A stretch of DNA of 64,000 nt from Marinomonas hwangdonensis (GCF_003721245.1 NZ_RIZG01000003.1:62001-126000), one strand, 5' to 3'; counted from the first letter of the stretch, positions 18,234 through 27,833 are shown. The notes: generated from the letters alone by a model not told the origin. Numbers and translations: made by a program.

Positions 18234-18495
18234 AACGGACCTCTACAATAAATTATTCTTGGTGCCAGCGTGTAATTTCGACCAGATACTCAAGTTTAGC
18301 TGAGTTTAATGCATGAATATAACATTTTGCTGACTTTAACCGTCTCTTTGCATAGTCTCTGGTGTTTATAACGAAATCTTATAGAAAAAGAGTTTCACAT
18401 ACTCACCTGAGCATGTCGATTCATTTGCGGCTGATTCCTTTCATCTCACCAATCTGGTAAATTCGTTCTCTATTTATTGATTCGACACTCACTCT

Positions 18496-19905
18496 ATGGA
18501 ATGCCCCTTATACGAAAAAATTGCCAACCAAATTGAACAGCAAGTTCATGAAGGCATTTTTTTGCCAGGCGCAAAGATTCCTTCGGTGCGCAAATCCAGC
18601 AAGCAAATGAACGTCAGTGTTGCCACCGTGCTTCAAGCCTACAGCTTGCTTGAAGATCGAGGTGTGATCAAAGCACGTCCGCAAAAAGGCTATTTCGTTC
18701 AAGAACACAAGCTGCTGCACGCCGAGGCATTGAAAATAACACCTACTGTCAACGAGGTATCGACCCATACCATGTTGCGTCGTTTGCTACATGTGTCACA
18801 AGACGACAATATTATTCAGTTTGGTGCGGCTATACCCAATAGTCAATTTTTGCCTATCAGACAATTGCAACGTTCTGTTGGGCGTTTAATGCGCTTGGAA
18901 CCTGAAATTTGCGCGGCCTACGAGTTTACACCTGGCTCACCCAATTTGCGTCGCCAGATTGCCATTCGCATGCTAGACAGTGGCTGTCAGCTGCAACCTG
19001 ATGACATTACCATTACCCTTGGTTGCCAAAATGCCATCATGCTGTCTTTACAGGCCGTCGCCCAAGCCGGTGATACCATTGCGATTGAAAGCCCCACTTA
19101 TCATGGGGTGCTGCAAGCCATTGAAGTACTGAAGTTAAAAGCCATCGAGATACCTTGTTCAGCCGATGCTGGCATGGACTTAGATTTATTGGAAAAAGCC
19201 GCTAAAAAATGGCCTATCAAAGCGTGTGTAGTCACCCCCAACAATCAGAATCCCGTTGGCGCAACCCTAAGCTACCAAGCTCGACAGAGAATCATCGGTC
19301 TGTCATTAGCATTTGGTTTTACACTTATTGAAGATGATGTGTACGGCGAACTCAGCTATCGGGATAAACGTGAACGCGCACTCAAAGCTGACGATAAACA
19401 CAACACTGTGATTTACTGCAGCTCATTCTCCAAAAGCATTGCACCTGGGTTTCGCATCGGCTGGATCGTCGGTGGCCGCTTTCAAGACAAGATCGAACAT
19501 TATGCCTATGTGCAGTCTTTGGCCATTCCGACTCTCACACAGACGGCGATTGCCAATTTTTTAGAAAATGGCGCCTACGATCGACACCTCAGAAAAACAC
19601 GCCTAACTTACCAAGACAATCTGGCTCGGTGTCAATCATTGATTGCCGAGCATTTTCCCAAAGGAACCCAAACCTCAAACCCGAATGGGGGGTTTTTGTT
19701 GTGGGTAACCTTGCCTAAAACCGTCGATGCCATGGCACTTCACGCACAAGCCCTAGACAATGACATAGGGATACTGCCAGGGTTAGCGTTTAGCTTAACG
19801 GGTCAATTTCATCATCACTTTCGGCTTAACTATGCGCTAAATTGGGATAATAAAACCGACGCCGCCCTAAAGACGCTTGGCCAGTTGTGCCAAATAGGCA
19901 AGTAA
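18496..19905 (+). CDS. MocR-type regulator: GntR HTH fused to a class I aminotransferase domain
   Basis: A 469-residue PLP-binding regulator. Residues about 3-72 are a GntR winged helix (EKIANQIEQQVHEGIFLPGAKIPS in part, then RKSSKQMNVSVATVLQAYSLL). From about 95 on there is an aminotransferase fold with TLGCQNAIMLSLQAV, the Asn-Pro segment PNNQNPVGATLS, DDVYGEL and the PLP lysine in SSFSKSIAPGFRIGW. Such proteins control vitamin B6, GABA, taurine or amino-acid genes. The target here is unclear, since the neighbours are a chemoreceptor and a PilZ gene. Confidence 0.9.
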   Translation: MECPLYEKIANQIEQQVHEGIFLPGAKIPSVRKSSKQMNVSVATVLQAYSLLEDRGVIKARPQKGYFVQEHKLLHAEALKITPTVNEVSTHTMLRRLLHVSQDDNIIQFGAAIPNSQFLPIRQLQRSVGRLMRLEPEICAAYEFTPGSPNLRRQIAIRMLDSGCQLQPDDITITLGCQNAIMLSLQAVAQAGDTIAIESPTYHGVLQAIEVLKLKAIEIPCSADAGMDLDLLEKAAKKWPIKACVVTPNNQNPVGATLSYQARQRIIGLSLAFGFTLIEDDVYGELSYRDKRERALKADDKHNTVIYCSSFSKSIAPGFRIGWIVGGRFQDKIEHYAYVQSLAIPTLTQTAIANFLENGAYDRHLRKTRLTYQDNLARCQSLIAEHFPKGTQTSNPNGGFLLWVTLPKTVDAMALHAQALDNDIGILPGLAFSLTGQFHHHFRLNYALNWDNKTDAALKTLGQLCQIGK

Positions 19906-20084
19906 CGCGCCTTGTCCAATGAGTTGGTCGATTTTATATAGGTAAAAGTTATGAAGTACAGAACTAGTATCTTAAAATCCGTCTGTACAGACCGAACAAA
20001 AAGCGTACAATTCGCATTCTTTTTTAAACACTCTGCCTTCTTGGCCGATAATATCAATATCTAAACAGTAGCTGGTTTGTTGCG

Positions 20085-20495
20085 ATGGAATTTGTTGAAC
20101 ACCCAAAAGACCTTCCGTTAGACATTACGCTAATAGAAGATCAGCCCTTTCCTTCGATTAGCGAAGCAAGGGTGGGGTTTGTCGGTATTACTTACGTCAC
20201 CCTTCGACCTTTCGATCGCGGCCGCTCGGTTAGAATCACACTGGAAGAGATAGACCCCAATTTTTGTGTTTCTGGCCGCATCGCCTGGTGCAAAAAACAC
20301 AATGACGGTTACCACATTGCCATTGAGTTTCCTACCGAAGAAGAATGCTACTGCGTTCGCATGATTGAACAACTCTCCCAGATAGAACATTATCGACGCC
20401 AAGCAAAACACGAAGGCCGACGCCTTAATTACAACGAAGCCGCAGGCGAATGGATACAAAAATTTGCTGCCAGCTTTCCTGCATTTACACTTTAA
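20085..20495 (+). CDS. PilZ-domain-like protein
   Basis: A 136-residue soluble protein. The segment RITLEEIDPNFCVSGRIAWCKKHNDGYHIAIEF has the strand order and the G-x-H-x-x-G/A-x-x-F end typical of PilZ c-di-GMP-binding domains (visible end: DGYHIAIEF). The usual N-terminal RxxxR motif is not clearly present, so c-di-GMP binding is uncertain. The C-terminal part is helical and charged. It is followed after 22 bases by the DUF501-like gene, perhaps in one transcript. Confidence 0.6.
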   Translation: MEFVEHPKDLPLDITLIEDQPFPSISEARVGFVGITYVTLRPFDRGRSVRITLEEIDPNFCVSGRIAWCKKHNDGYHIAIEFPTEEECYCVRMIEQLSQIEHYRRQAKHEGRRLNYNEAAGEWIQKFAASFPAFTL

Positions 20496-20517
20496 TTCCT
20501 ATTTAATATAAGATTTT

Positions 20518-21033
20518 ATGAAAACCACTCTTTCACAACGTGATATCGACGTTATTACTGCACAACTTGGTCGTGCACCTAGCGGCATCAATGCCATCGC
20601 CCACTATTCACCCAATGGCACCCCGCAGGTGCTAGAAATGGAAACCTGGGTATTTGACCAGCCTTTTCCCACGCTGTATTGGCTATCCAGTAAAGCCATT
20701 GACAAAGCGTTAGCCAAAATTGAAAGCCATGGCGTTGTCAAAGAGCTTGAACAACGTATTCAGGAAGATGAAAGCCTTAAAGCGGCTCACCATGCCTCTC
20801 ACCGTGACTACATCGCACGACGCTGGGATGTGATGAGCGACGAACACAAAGCCATTATTGAAGAAAAAGGCTTTAAGCCTTTATTTGATACATTAGGAAT
20901 AGGCGGTATCGCCAACTGGGATAAGGTGCGCTGTTTACACATGCAATACGCTCACCATTTAGCGGGTGACAATGTCATAGGTCGCATTCTTGACGAAGAG
21001 TATGGCATAAAAGCCATTGCTGACGCTGAATAG
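20518..21033 (+). CDS. DUF501-family protein
   Basis: A 171-residue conserved protein of unknown function. The pattern matches DUF501: an early LGRAPSGINAIAHYSPNGTPQVL, then FPTLYWLSSKAIDKALAKIE, and a C-terminal GIGGIANWDKVRCLHMQYAHHL followed by the NVIGRILDEEYGI segment. In other bacteria the family often sits near ppx or cell-division genes, but not here. No Shine-Dalgarno is evident at the ATG. Coupling from the upstream gene is possible. Confidence 0.8.
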   Translation: MKTTLSQRDIDVITAQLGRAPSGINAIAHYSPNGTPQVLEMETWVFDQPFPTLYWLSSKAIDKALAKIESHGVVKELEQRIQEDESLKAAHHASHRDYIARRWDVMSDEHKAIIEEKGFKPLFDTLGIGGIANWDKVRCLHMQYAHHLAGDNVIGRILDEEYGIKAIADAE

Positions 21034-21042
21034 AATCCAGAC

Positions 21043-21079
21043 AAAAAAAGGGAAAACGTTAGCACGCTTTCCCTTTTTT
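21043..21079. terminator. Terminator between the DUF501 gene and the 96-residue ORF
   Basis: GGGAAA/TTTCCC stem with an inner CGT/ACG extension, flanked by A7 and T6. It probably works in both directions. Confidence 0.8.
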
Positions 21080-21125
21080 CTTCATGAGCGTCCAGTGACA
21101 AAACGTGGGCGTCTCTATCAAGGCC

Positions 21126-21416
21126 TTACTTAGGTTTCTTGAGAGCGGCTCTTAGCTCATCTGGTGTCGATACCTTAGGAAGCTCTTCACGGATACGATT
21201 AAACGCGGCTTTGGCAACCGCAGCACGCTGTGCATAAGTGGTTAATGCCCCTCCGGTCCAGCCAGCAAGCTTCACCATCTCGTTTTTGAAATTGTTACCC
21301 GCTACACCATGGCCGCCTAGACTCATAAGAGCATCTTCGATGGCTAAATAGCTTGGGCGCTCACCGCCGAACTTCATAAAATCGTCTTCTTGCACTTCGG
21401 CAAACTGCTTTGACAT
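21126..21416 (-). CDS. Hypothetical protein, 96 residues
   Basis: A small, soluble, mixed-charge protein with no signal peptide or membrane segment. It contains SYLAIEDALMSLGGHGVAG, a central GWTGGALTTYAQRAA and a Lys-rich C terminus. AAGGG lies a few bases before the ATG. Its codon use looks like that of neighbouring genes, so it is probably real. No family was recognised. It lies between a terminator and glpK, on the same strand as and downstream of glpK by 90 bases, and could be the tail of that transcript. Confidence 0.65.
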   Translation of the reverse strand: MSKQFAEVQEDDFMKFGGERPSYLAIEDALMSLGGHGVAGNNFKNEMVKLAGWTGGALTTYAQRAAVAKAAFNRIREELPKVSTPDELRAALKKPK

Positions 21417-21506
21417 CGTTAATACCCTTTAAAGAAAATACAATGCATCAAACTTAGCGGTATTTGCCCTTTCATACAAGATGCTGGTTGTAGCAAAACG
21501 TAATCA

Positions 21507-22991
21507 CTATGCTCTAGTACGTACTCGATCAACGGCTTTTTGCCACCCCTTATACAATTTATCGCCCGTGCCTTTTTCCATAGAGGGTTCAAAGCTCTTA
21601 TCGGCTGTCCATAGCTGCTCGATTTCCTCTAAAGATTGAAATAGACCCACCTGCAATCCTGCTAAAAACGCCGCTCCTAATGCGGTTGTTTCTGTCACTA
21701 GGGGTCTTTCGACGGTTATTTCGAGCACATCACTCAAAAATTGCACCATGACGTCATTGATAACCATGCCACCATCTACCCGTAAAGAGCTAAACGTGGC
21801 GCCATCTTGTGCCATTGCGCCAACCAGATCTTTGGTTTGATAACACACTGAACGCAATCCCGCACTCACAATATCCGCCACACTGGTATCCCGTGTGAGC
21901 CCTATCATGGCTCCGCGTGCATCTGGGTCCCAATATGGCGCACCTAACCCAGTAAAAGCCGGCACAAGATACACAGAATCATCGTTTAGCGCTTGCTTCG
22001 CCAAACTTTGCGTTTCTTTGGCGTCCGAAAACAGCTTTAAGCCATCTCTTAACCATTGGATCGCTGCACCGGCCACAAAAATACTGCCTTCTAAGGCGTA
22101 GGTGACTTCACCCTTTAAGCGGTATCCCACGGTAGTAAGCATTTTATGGTCAGAGCGTATCGGTTTGTCACCCGTATTAAGAATCAGAAAGCAGCCCGTG
22201 CCATACGTACTTTTCACCATACCGGGTGCAAAACAAGCTTGGCCCACAAGGGCGGCTTGCTGATCACCTGCAATTCCGTTAACAGGAATTTCCGCGCCCA
22301 ACCAAGACGCATCAATAACGCCAAAGTCAGCGCTACAGTCCATCACTTCCGGGAAAAGCACATCACCAATATCCAATAACGCAATCAGCTCATCGTCCCA
22401 TTGCTGAGTATGAATATTAAACGCCATAGTACGTGCAGCATTCGTCGCATCTGTTTTGTGAGACTCTCCGTTGGTAAGACGCCACAACAAAAAGCTGTCT
22501 ACCGTACCAAAAGCCAATCGTCCTGCTTTTGCTGTCTCACGAGCGCCTTCGACATTGTCTAAAATCCAACGAATTTTGGTGGCCGAAAAATAGGGGTCTA
22601 TCAGTAATCCTGTTTTTTCTTGTACCTTTTCACTTAACCCTTGATCGCTCAGTGTTTGACAGTATTCGCTGGTGCGTCTGTCTTGCCAAACAATCGCATT
22701 ATATACAGGCTTACCCGTCTCTGTGTCCCACAGTATGGTGGTCTCTCTTTGATTGGTAATACCTATGGTTGCTATCTCTTCAGCGCTGATCCCTGTATCC
22801 TTGAGGACCGATCGACACACAGACAAGGTAGACGTCCAAATATCTTCTGGGTCATGCTCTACCCAACCGTCATTTGGAAAAATCTGCGGAAACTCTTGTT
22901 GAGATTGCCCAACTCGAGTGCCTTTGGTATCGAATAAAATCGCCCGAGAACTGGTGGTGCCTTGATCGATAGCAAGAATATAATGCGTCAT
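21507..22991 (-). CDS. glpK: Glycerol kinase
   Basis: A 494-residue FGGY-family kinase that phosphorylates glycerol to sn-glycerol 3-phosphate. Signatures are [13 protein letters not shown] at the N terminus, [13 protein letters not shown], the FGGY-type [12 protein letters not shown], and [21 protein letters not shown] near the C terminus. The length is typical. The promoter region shared with glpR has a GlpR operator. The expected partner glpF (glycerol facilitator) is not next to it. Confidence 0.96.
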   Translation of the reverse strand: MTHYILAIDQGTTSSRAILFDTKGTRVGQSQQEFPQIFPNDGWVEHDPEDIWTSTLSVCRSVLKDTGISAEEIATIGITNQRETTILWDTETGKPVYNAIVWQDRRTSEYCQTLSDQGLSEKVQEKTGLLIDPYFSATKIRWILDNVEGARETAKAGRLAFGTVDSFLLWRLTNGESHKTDATNAARTMAFNIHTQQWDDELIALLDIGDVLFPEVMDCSADFGVIDASWLGAEIPVNGIAGDQQAALVGQACFAPGMVKSTYGTGCFLILNTGDKPIRSDHKMLTTVGYRLKGEVTYALEGSIFVAGAAIQWLRDGLKLFSDAKETQSLAKQALNDDSVYLVPAFTGLGAPYWDPDARGAMIGLTRDTSVADIVSAGLRSVCYQTKDLVGAMAQDGATFSSLRVDGGMVINDVMVQFLSDVLEITVERPLVTETTALGAAFLAGLQVGLFQSLEEIEQLWTADKSFEPSMEKGTGDKLYKGWQKAVDRVRTRA

Positions 22992-23063
22992 AGTGAATTC
23001 TCTTTGAAGTCACAGCCGCTCAAAAGTGGGCAGCCTATATTGTTGTTTTGTTTTTTTGAACAT

Positions 23064-23086
23064 ATACATTCGAATACGAATATTAT
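23064..23086. promoter_or_regulatory. Predicted GlpR operator in the glpK-glpR intergenic region
   Basis: ATTCG-AATA-CGAAT at 23068-23081 matches the TTCG-N4-CGAA core of the GlpR site known from Escherichia coli and Pseudomonas. It lies between the divergent glpK and glpR genes, so GlpR would control both. Confidence 0.7.
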
Positions 23087-23148
23087 GTATTTAAAACTAA
23101 TATGCACATACTTAGCAAGTAGTAACCTTTTTTAGGGGAAGAAAAACC

Positions 23149-23919
23149 ATGGGTCAACTCTCTCGAAAAGATAAGATGGTCGCCATAGTAAAAGAAAAGG
23201 GTTATGTGTCAATTGATGAACTAGCCAGTCAATTTGATGTGACACCACAAACCATACGCCGCGATATCAATGAGTTAGCGAAAGCCGACAAAATACGCCG
23301 CCACCATGGTGGCGCCAGCTTTGACTCCAGCACCACCAATGTCGCGTACGCCACAAGACAAATCATACAACTGCCTGCCAAAGAGCAAATTGCCAAGCGC
23401 ATCGCGGCCGAAATCCCCAACAATGCGTCGCTGTTTATTAATATAGGCACCACAACCGAAACGGTGGCACGCCATTTACTCAATCACCAAGGGCTTCAGG
23501 TTATTACCAACAACTTAAATGTCGCCGCGATTTTAAGCGCCAAAGAAGACTTTACCGTGATTATCGCCGGTGGCACGGTACGATCTCGTGACGGTGGCGT
23601 CATGGGAGAAGCCACTATCGATTTTATTAATCAATTTCGTGTCGACTTTGGCATCATTGGTATCAGTGGCATAGACCCCAATGATGGCTCATTACTCGAT
23701 TACGACTACCGTGAGGTTCGCGTTGCACAAAGCATTATCAGCAACTCTCGAACGGTGTTTCTTGCGGCCGACAGCGGCAAATTTGGGCGTAATGCCGTGG
23801 TTCGACTGGGCAATGTTACTCAAGTGGATCGACTGTTCACTGACTTACCCCCTCCTAAATCTATCATCAAATTAATGAAAGAAAACGAAGTACGATTAGA
23901 GCTTTGCACACCTAAGTAA
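23149..23919 (+). CDS. glpR: Glycerol-3-phosphate regulon repressor (DeoR family)
   Basis: A 256-residue DeoR-family repressor. Residues about 6-58 are the HTH ([24 protein letters not shown], seen as [16 protein letters not shown]) and the rest is the DeoR sensor fold with [38 protein letters not shown] and [15 protein letters not shown]. It should bind glycerol 3-phosphate. The gene is divergent from glpK and upstream of glpD, and both promoters contain matching operator sequences. AGGGGAAG precedes the ATG. Confidence 0.94.
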   Translation: MGQLSRKDKMVAIVKEKGYVSIDELASQFDVTPQTIRRDINELAKADKIRRHHGGASFDSSTTNVAYATRQIIQLPAKEQIAKRIAAEIPNNASLFINIGTTTETVARHLLNHQGLQVITNNLNVAAILSAKEDFTVIIAGGTVRSRDGGVMGEATIDFINQFRVDFGIIGISGIDPNDGSLLDYDYREVRVAQSIISNSRTVFLAADSGKFGRNAVVRLGNVTQVDRLFTDLPPPKSIIKLMKENEVRLELCTPK

Positions 23920-24080
23920 CCAAGATTAAAGCAAACACCTAACCCCCAAACTTCCCGCCCACGACGTACCCCGCTCTAACCTTACTTAGAGCGGCACGTT
24001 CAAATAATAGCCAAAAAATGCGCATTTCTTCACGTATTTGTGTTGTCATTCACCACACAGAGGTTTAGTATTGAAAAAAA

Positions 24081-24096
24081 TGTTCACTTTCGAACA
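24081..24096 (+). promoter_or_regulatory. Predicted GlpR operator upstream of glpD
   Basis: TGTTCACTTTCGAACA differs from the TGTTCG-N4-CGAACA consensus at one key base. It lies 31 bases before the glpD start codon, where bound repressor would block transcription. Confidence 0.7.
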
Positions 24097-24127
24097 ATCT
24101 ATTTGCAATACTTTCGTGAGGCTTAAC

Positions 24128-25618
24128 ATGAATCCATCCCATTTTGACGTATTTATCGTTGGCGGCGGCATCAATGGTGCCGGTATTGCTGCCGATGCCG
24201 CAGGACGAGGCCTTAGCGTTGGTCTCTGTGAAATGGGGGATCTTGCACAAGCAACCTCGTCATCAAGCAGTAAATTGATCCACGGTGGCCTTCGCTATTT
24301 AGAACATTACGAATTTCGCCTTGTCAAAGAAGCACTGAACGAACGTGAAGTGTTGTTAAAGATTGCACCGCATCTTGTCACACCGATGCGCTTTCAGATG
24401 CCCCATCGCCCGCATCTCCGCCCTGCATGGTTAATTCGTATTGGTTTGTTCCTGTACGACAATTTGGGCAAACGCGAAACCTTGATGGGATCAAAAGGCG
24501 TTAAATACGGTGCCGACAGCCCGCTCAAAGAAGACATCAAACAAGGCTTTGAATACTCTGATTGCTGGGTTGACGACGCACGCCTAGTAGTTGCAAACGT
24601 CTTGAGCGCTCAGCGAGATGGAGCCGAAATATTTGCCAGAACACGTTGTGTTTCTGCAAAACGCTCTAATAACCAATGGGTTATAGGCTTAGAAGATCAA
24701 CTTACCAAAGAAACTCGTGAGGTCACGGCAAAAGCCTTGGTCAATGCAGCAGGACCTTGGGTATCATCTTTTATCGAAACCAAGCTAGAACGCAAAGCGC
24801 CGTATGGCATTCGTATGATCAAAGGCAGCCACATAGTGGTGCCTAAGCTTTATCAGCATTCTAATTCTTTCATAATGCAGAATACCGACAAGCGGATCAT
24901 TTTTGCGATTCCTTACCGCGAACATTATACCCTGTTAGGCACAACCGACATGGAATACAAGGGTGACCCTAAAGCGGTTGCCATTTCTGAAGAAGAAACC
25001 CAGTACATTTTGAAAGTGACGAACGATCACTTCAAAAAGACCCTAACGCCTGCCGATGTGATCTGGAGCTACTCTGGTGTCCGCCCCTTGCTGGAAGACG
25101 AGTCATCGGACCCGTCCGCTGTGACGAGGGACTATACGTTGCATGTGGAAGATCAGCAAAACAAGGCACCTCTGCTCAGTATTTTTGGTGGCAAAATCAC
25201 TACGTACCGTAAATTGGCACTGTCTGCTATGACAAAATTAGAGCCGTATTTTGATAATTTGGCCGCGCCTTGGACGCACTCCAAGCCTTTACCCGGTGGC
25301 AATCTCGGTATGTCACTTGATGCGTTCGCCATGAAACTGCAACAGGACTATCCGTTTATCGGCGCGTCTTTGGCTCACCGCTTCGCCAACAGCTATGGCG
25401 ACTTGTCCCATGCATTTCTGAAAAAAGCCAATTCAGAAAGCGACCTTGGGCAGCATTTTGGCAATCAGTTGTATCAACTGGAAGTCGATCACCTAATACA
25501 CAATGAGTGGGCCCATTCAGCAGAAGACATATTATGGCGCCGCACTAAGCTTGGTCTTGAATTCACACCCGATCAGGTAAATGCACTAGACAGTTATGTG
25601 CAATCCCATATTCAGTAA
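24128..25618 (+). CDS. glpD: Aerobic glycerol-3-phosphate dehydrogenase
   Basis: A 496-residue FAD-dependent, membrane-associated enzyme that oxidises glycerol 3-phosphate to dihydroxyacetone phosphate and passes electrons to quinone. The FAD motif is VFIVGGGINGAGIAADAAGRG, seen as GGGINGAGIAADAAG. TSSSSSKLIHGGLRYLEHYE and the later GVRPLLEDESSDPSAVTRDY are family signatures, as is FGGKITTYRKLA. The open frame runs back to 24038, but the ATG at 24128 has GAGG 8 bases upstream and starts at the normal point. It is in the GlpR regulon. Confidence 0.95.
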   Translation: MNPSHFDVFIVGGGINGAGIAADAAGRGLSVGLCEMGDLAQATSSSSSKLIHGGLRYLEHYEFRLVKEALNEREVLLKIAPHLVTPMRFQMPHRPHLRPAWLIRIGLFLYDNLGKRETLMGSKGVKYGADSPLKEDIKQGFEYSDCWVDDARLVVANVLSAQRDGAEIFARTRCVSAKRSNNQWVIGLEDQLTKETREVTAKALVNAAGPWVSSFIETKLERKAPYGIRMIKGSHIVVPKLYQHSNSFIMQNTDKRIIFAIPYREHYTLLGTTDMEYKGDPKAVAISEEETQYILKVTNDHFKKTLTPADVIWSYSGVRPLLEDESSDPSAVTRDYTLHVEDQQNKAPLLSIFGGKITTYRKLALSAMTKLEPYFDNLAAPWTHSKPLPGGNLGMSLDAFAMKLQQDYPFIGASLAHRFANSYGDLSHAFLKKANSESDLGQHFGNQLYQLEVDHLIHNEWAHSAEDILWRRTKLGLEFTPDQVNALDSYVQSHIQ

Positions 25619-25650
25619 GTCTTGTATCACCCTATGAGTCCTACCTTTTA

Positions 25651-25684
25651 CCCACCTAGGCCATTGTCTAGGTGGGTTTTTTTT
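25651..25684 (+). terminator. Rho-independent terminator after glpD
   Basis: CCCACCTAG / CTAGGTGGG, a 9-base-pair stem with 8-base loop, followed by T8. Confidence 0.92.
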
Positions 25685-25731
25685 GGTCTACTTAAGCCCC
25701 TCTTAGCCCCACCCCAAGGAACCAGCACATC

Positions 25732-26508
25732 ATGGACTTTGTATTTTACGATATCGCGCTTTGGGTATATGTTTTGCTCTTTGCGGCCGCTTTTTTAGCG
25801 GGCACCATTGATGCAATTGCCGGAGGGGGTGGCCTTATTACGGTGCCGGTTCTATTAGCAGCAGGTTTATCGCCAGCGGAAGCGCTGGCAACGAATAAGT
25901 TGCAAGGCTGCGCAGGCACAGTGTCAGCGTCTTATCATTTTATCAAAAAGGGCCAAGTCACACTGTCTGATATGTGGTTACCCATTGCCATGACCGCTAT
26001 TGGGGCCGTTATTGGCACTTTGCTGGTGTCTTATTTAGACAGCAGCGTACTGCTTAAAGCCATTCCTATTATCTTAATTGCGGTGGCCATCTTTTTTTTC
26101 TTTTTACCGAAAATTCAGCCTTATATAGCAAGTCGATTAGCTCTCTCACATGTGCAGTTTGCCCTTATCATTGGCACTAGCATTGGCTTTTACGACGGGC
26201 TCATCGGCCCAGGCACTGGCGCCTTCTTTTCCACTGCGTATTTGTGTCTAATGGGAATGACGGTAGTTTCTGCCACGGCCCATACAAAAGTACTGAACGC
26301 CACCAGCAACCTCGCCTCTTTAGCCATGTTTGCTTTTGGCGGGCATTTGGTCTGGGCCCTGGGCATTGTAATGGGGATAGGTCAATGGTTTGGTGCGCAA
26401 ATTGGCTCTCGCCTTGTCATCACAAAAGGGGCAAAACTTATTCGCCCCATGGTCATTATTATGTGCCTAGCCATGTCCGTTAAACTGCTGCTTGATAGCT
26501 CGGCTTAA
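25732..26508 (+). CDS. TSUP-family (TauE/SafE) membrane transporter
   Basis: A 258-residue inner-membrane protein with about eight hydrophobic segments. The family motif AGTIDAIAGGGGLITVPVLLAAGLSP is seen near residues 23-48 as AGTIDAIAGGGGLITVP, and the repeated half carries GFYDGLIGPGTGAFFS. TSUP members move sulfite, sulfoacetate or other organosulfur or carboxylate anions. The substrate here is not evident. It is convergent with the LysR gene, which is the closest potential regulator, but direction does not support a classical divergent pair. Confidence 0.88.
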   Translation: MDFVFYDIALWVYVLLFAAAFLAGTIDAIAGGGGLITVPVLLAAGLSPAEALATNKLQGCAGTVSASYHFIKKGQVTLSDMWLPIAMTAIGAVIGTLLVSYLDSSVLLKAIPIILIAVAIFFFFLPKIQPYIASRLALSHVQFALIIGTSIGFYDGLIGPGTGAFFSTAYLCLMGMTVVSATAHTKVLNATSNLASLAMFAFGGHLVWALGIVMGIGQWFGAQIGSRLVITKGAKLIRPMVIIMCLAMSVKLLLDSSA

Positions 26509-26520
26509 TACACATCACGC

Positions 26521-27456
26521 TTACAAGGCATGGGGCAATGTCAACGCATCTTGGGGCGAATGCCGAGAACATTCCTCTACTAGCCAAGCAAGCAGTTGTT
26601 GAACTGGCTCTCGCTGTCGCTGCATTTCAGGGCATGCAAATAAATAGGCGTGTCCTTCATCTAAGGTTTGTTCAAATGGCATCACCAACCTTCCTTGTTG
26701 AATGTCATCCATCACGAGCGGCGTTCGGCCCAAGGCGACGCCTTGTCCTGCAATAGCCGCCTGCACAGCCAAATCTCCTCGATTGAAACTGATACCGCGA
26801 GAAGGTTTGACATTTTTTGCGTTGACCCGTGACAGCCACTTCTCCCATTCTGCATAGGGGCTGGAAAAACGCCACTCGGAGTCGTCATTTAATAAGGGCA
26901 CCTGAGCCAAATCACTTGGCTGACTGAGAGGCCTCTGCTGCAAAAAAGCAGGACTGCAAACGGGAAACACCTTGTCTTTCATGAGAGGAACAATGTGTCC
27001 TTTAGAGTGATGCACATGACTGTGGACAATCGCAACGTCGATCCGATCTCGCTGAAAATTCACTTCCCTATCATTGGCTTGAATTCTTAATTGTAAATCA
27101 GGATAGGCCTCTTGCAGGCTGCCAAGTCTTGGGATCAACCACTTGGTAGCAAAAGAAGGCATCACAGAGACGGTTAAAATATTGGACGTTTCGTCATCTT
27201 GTAATTCGGCGATGAGATCATTAATTTCACTAAAGCTATGATTGAGCTGTACGGCAAGACGGGCCCCTGCAACCGTTAATTCCAGTCGACGATGATAACG
27301 AATAAATAAGGTTAACCCTAAGCGCTCTTCTAACTGACGAATCTGTTGACTGACCGCGCCCTGAGTGAGGTGCATTTCTTGCGCCGCTTTGGTAAAGCTT
27401 AAATGTCGCGCGGCAATTGCGAAGGTACCTAAACCAGCCAAGGGTATTGATTTCAT
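26521..27456 (-). CDS. LysR-family regulator, GcvA-like
   Basis: A 311-residue regulator. Residues about 5-63 are the winged HTH (LGTFAIAARHLSFTKAAQEM, LTQGAVSQQIRQLEERLG), and PSFATKWLIPRLGSL with ALGRTPLVMDDIQQGRLV in the effector domain is typical of the GcvA/AmpR group. GcvA proteins often control glycine cleavage or beta-lactamase genes, but neither is nearby. It starts opposite the RNA candidate at 27.66 kb, from which it is divergent, so that RNA is one possible target. Confidence 0.88.
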   Translation of the reverse strand: MKSIPLAGLGTFAIAARHLSFTKAAQEMHLTQGAVSQQIRQLEERLGLTLFIRYHRRLELTVAGARLAVQLNHSFSEINDLIAELQDDETSNILTVSVMPSFATKWLIPRLGSLQEAYPDLQLRIQANDREVNFQRDRIDVAIVHSHVHHSKGHIVPLMKDKVFPVCSPAFLQQRPLSQPSDLAQVPLLNDDSEWRFSSPYAEWEKWLSRVNAKNVKPSRGISFNRGDLAVQAAIAGQGVALGRTPLVMDDIQQGRLVMPFEQTLDEGHAYLFACPEMQRQREPVQQLLAWLVEECSRHSPQDALTLPHAL

Positions 27457-27658
27457 ACAGTATACCTTTAAAAAACGCTCTGCCCTTTTAGAAGAGCTGA
27501 GCTACTGCAAAGACGCTTTGTTGAGGTGAAACATTTTGCACAATCTACGCACAGCCTTCTACAAAAAGGACGCCATGAGAATATTGGATTAGCTAAGCTA
27601 ATTCAAGCGATCAATTTATATCGTTTGTCTATCAGATTCAAGCGAATAGAATATGTTT
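27457..27658. other. Non-coding gap between the GcvA-like gene and the RNA candidate
   Basis: AT-rich sequence that should carry the LysR-gene promoter on the minus strand. On the plus strand it holds TTGTCT (27625-27630), 16 bases, then TAGAAT (27647-27652), a fair sigma-70-type promoter pointing into the RNA candidate. Confidence 0.45.
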
Positions 27659-27833
27659 ATCTCTTAGGTTGAACAGCGGCCTAATACCCCTCAATACAGC
27701 CTGGTCTGTATTGACTCTAGAGCATGTCCCCACAGTCATGTTGTAGAGGAATACCAACATTCCCCACAGAATGGTGTTATTCACAACTGCTAGTTACTTT
27801 TGTAGGCCGAACGTTTGTTCGGCCTTTTTTTTG
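27659..27833 (+). ncRNA. Candidate structured small RNA
   Basis: About 175 bases with no ORF, with a promoter-like pair just upstream (TTGTCT-N16-TAGAAT) and a textbook terminator at the end. Four successive hairpins are seen: TTAGG/CCTAA (27664-27684); a 9-base-pair stem TCAATACAG/CTGTATTGA with 6-base loop (27691-27714); CTCTA/TAGAG with an inner CATG/CATG (27715-27748); and CATTC/GAATG extended imperfectly (27751-27780). The 9-mer TCCCCACAG occurs in the loops of the third (27727-27735) and fourth (27761-27769). Duplicated C-rich loops suggest pairing with G-rich ribosome-binding sites or binding of a protein. It lacks the GU-rich region of GcvB. Confidence 0.6.
27804..27833 (+). terminator. 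Strong terminator with no upstream protein gene (end of the RNA candidate)
   Basis: AGGCCGAAC / GTTCGGCCT with GTTT loop and T8. The nearest plus-strand protein gene upstream ends 1.3 kb away, so it most likely ends a small RNA. Confidence 0.9.

Noticed and set aside
27659-27833. Identification of the RNA candidate as GcvB
   Set aside because: Position next to a GcvA-like gene is suggestive, but the GU-rich target-binding region of GcvB is not present.
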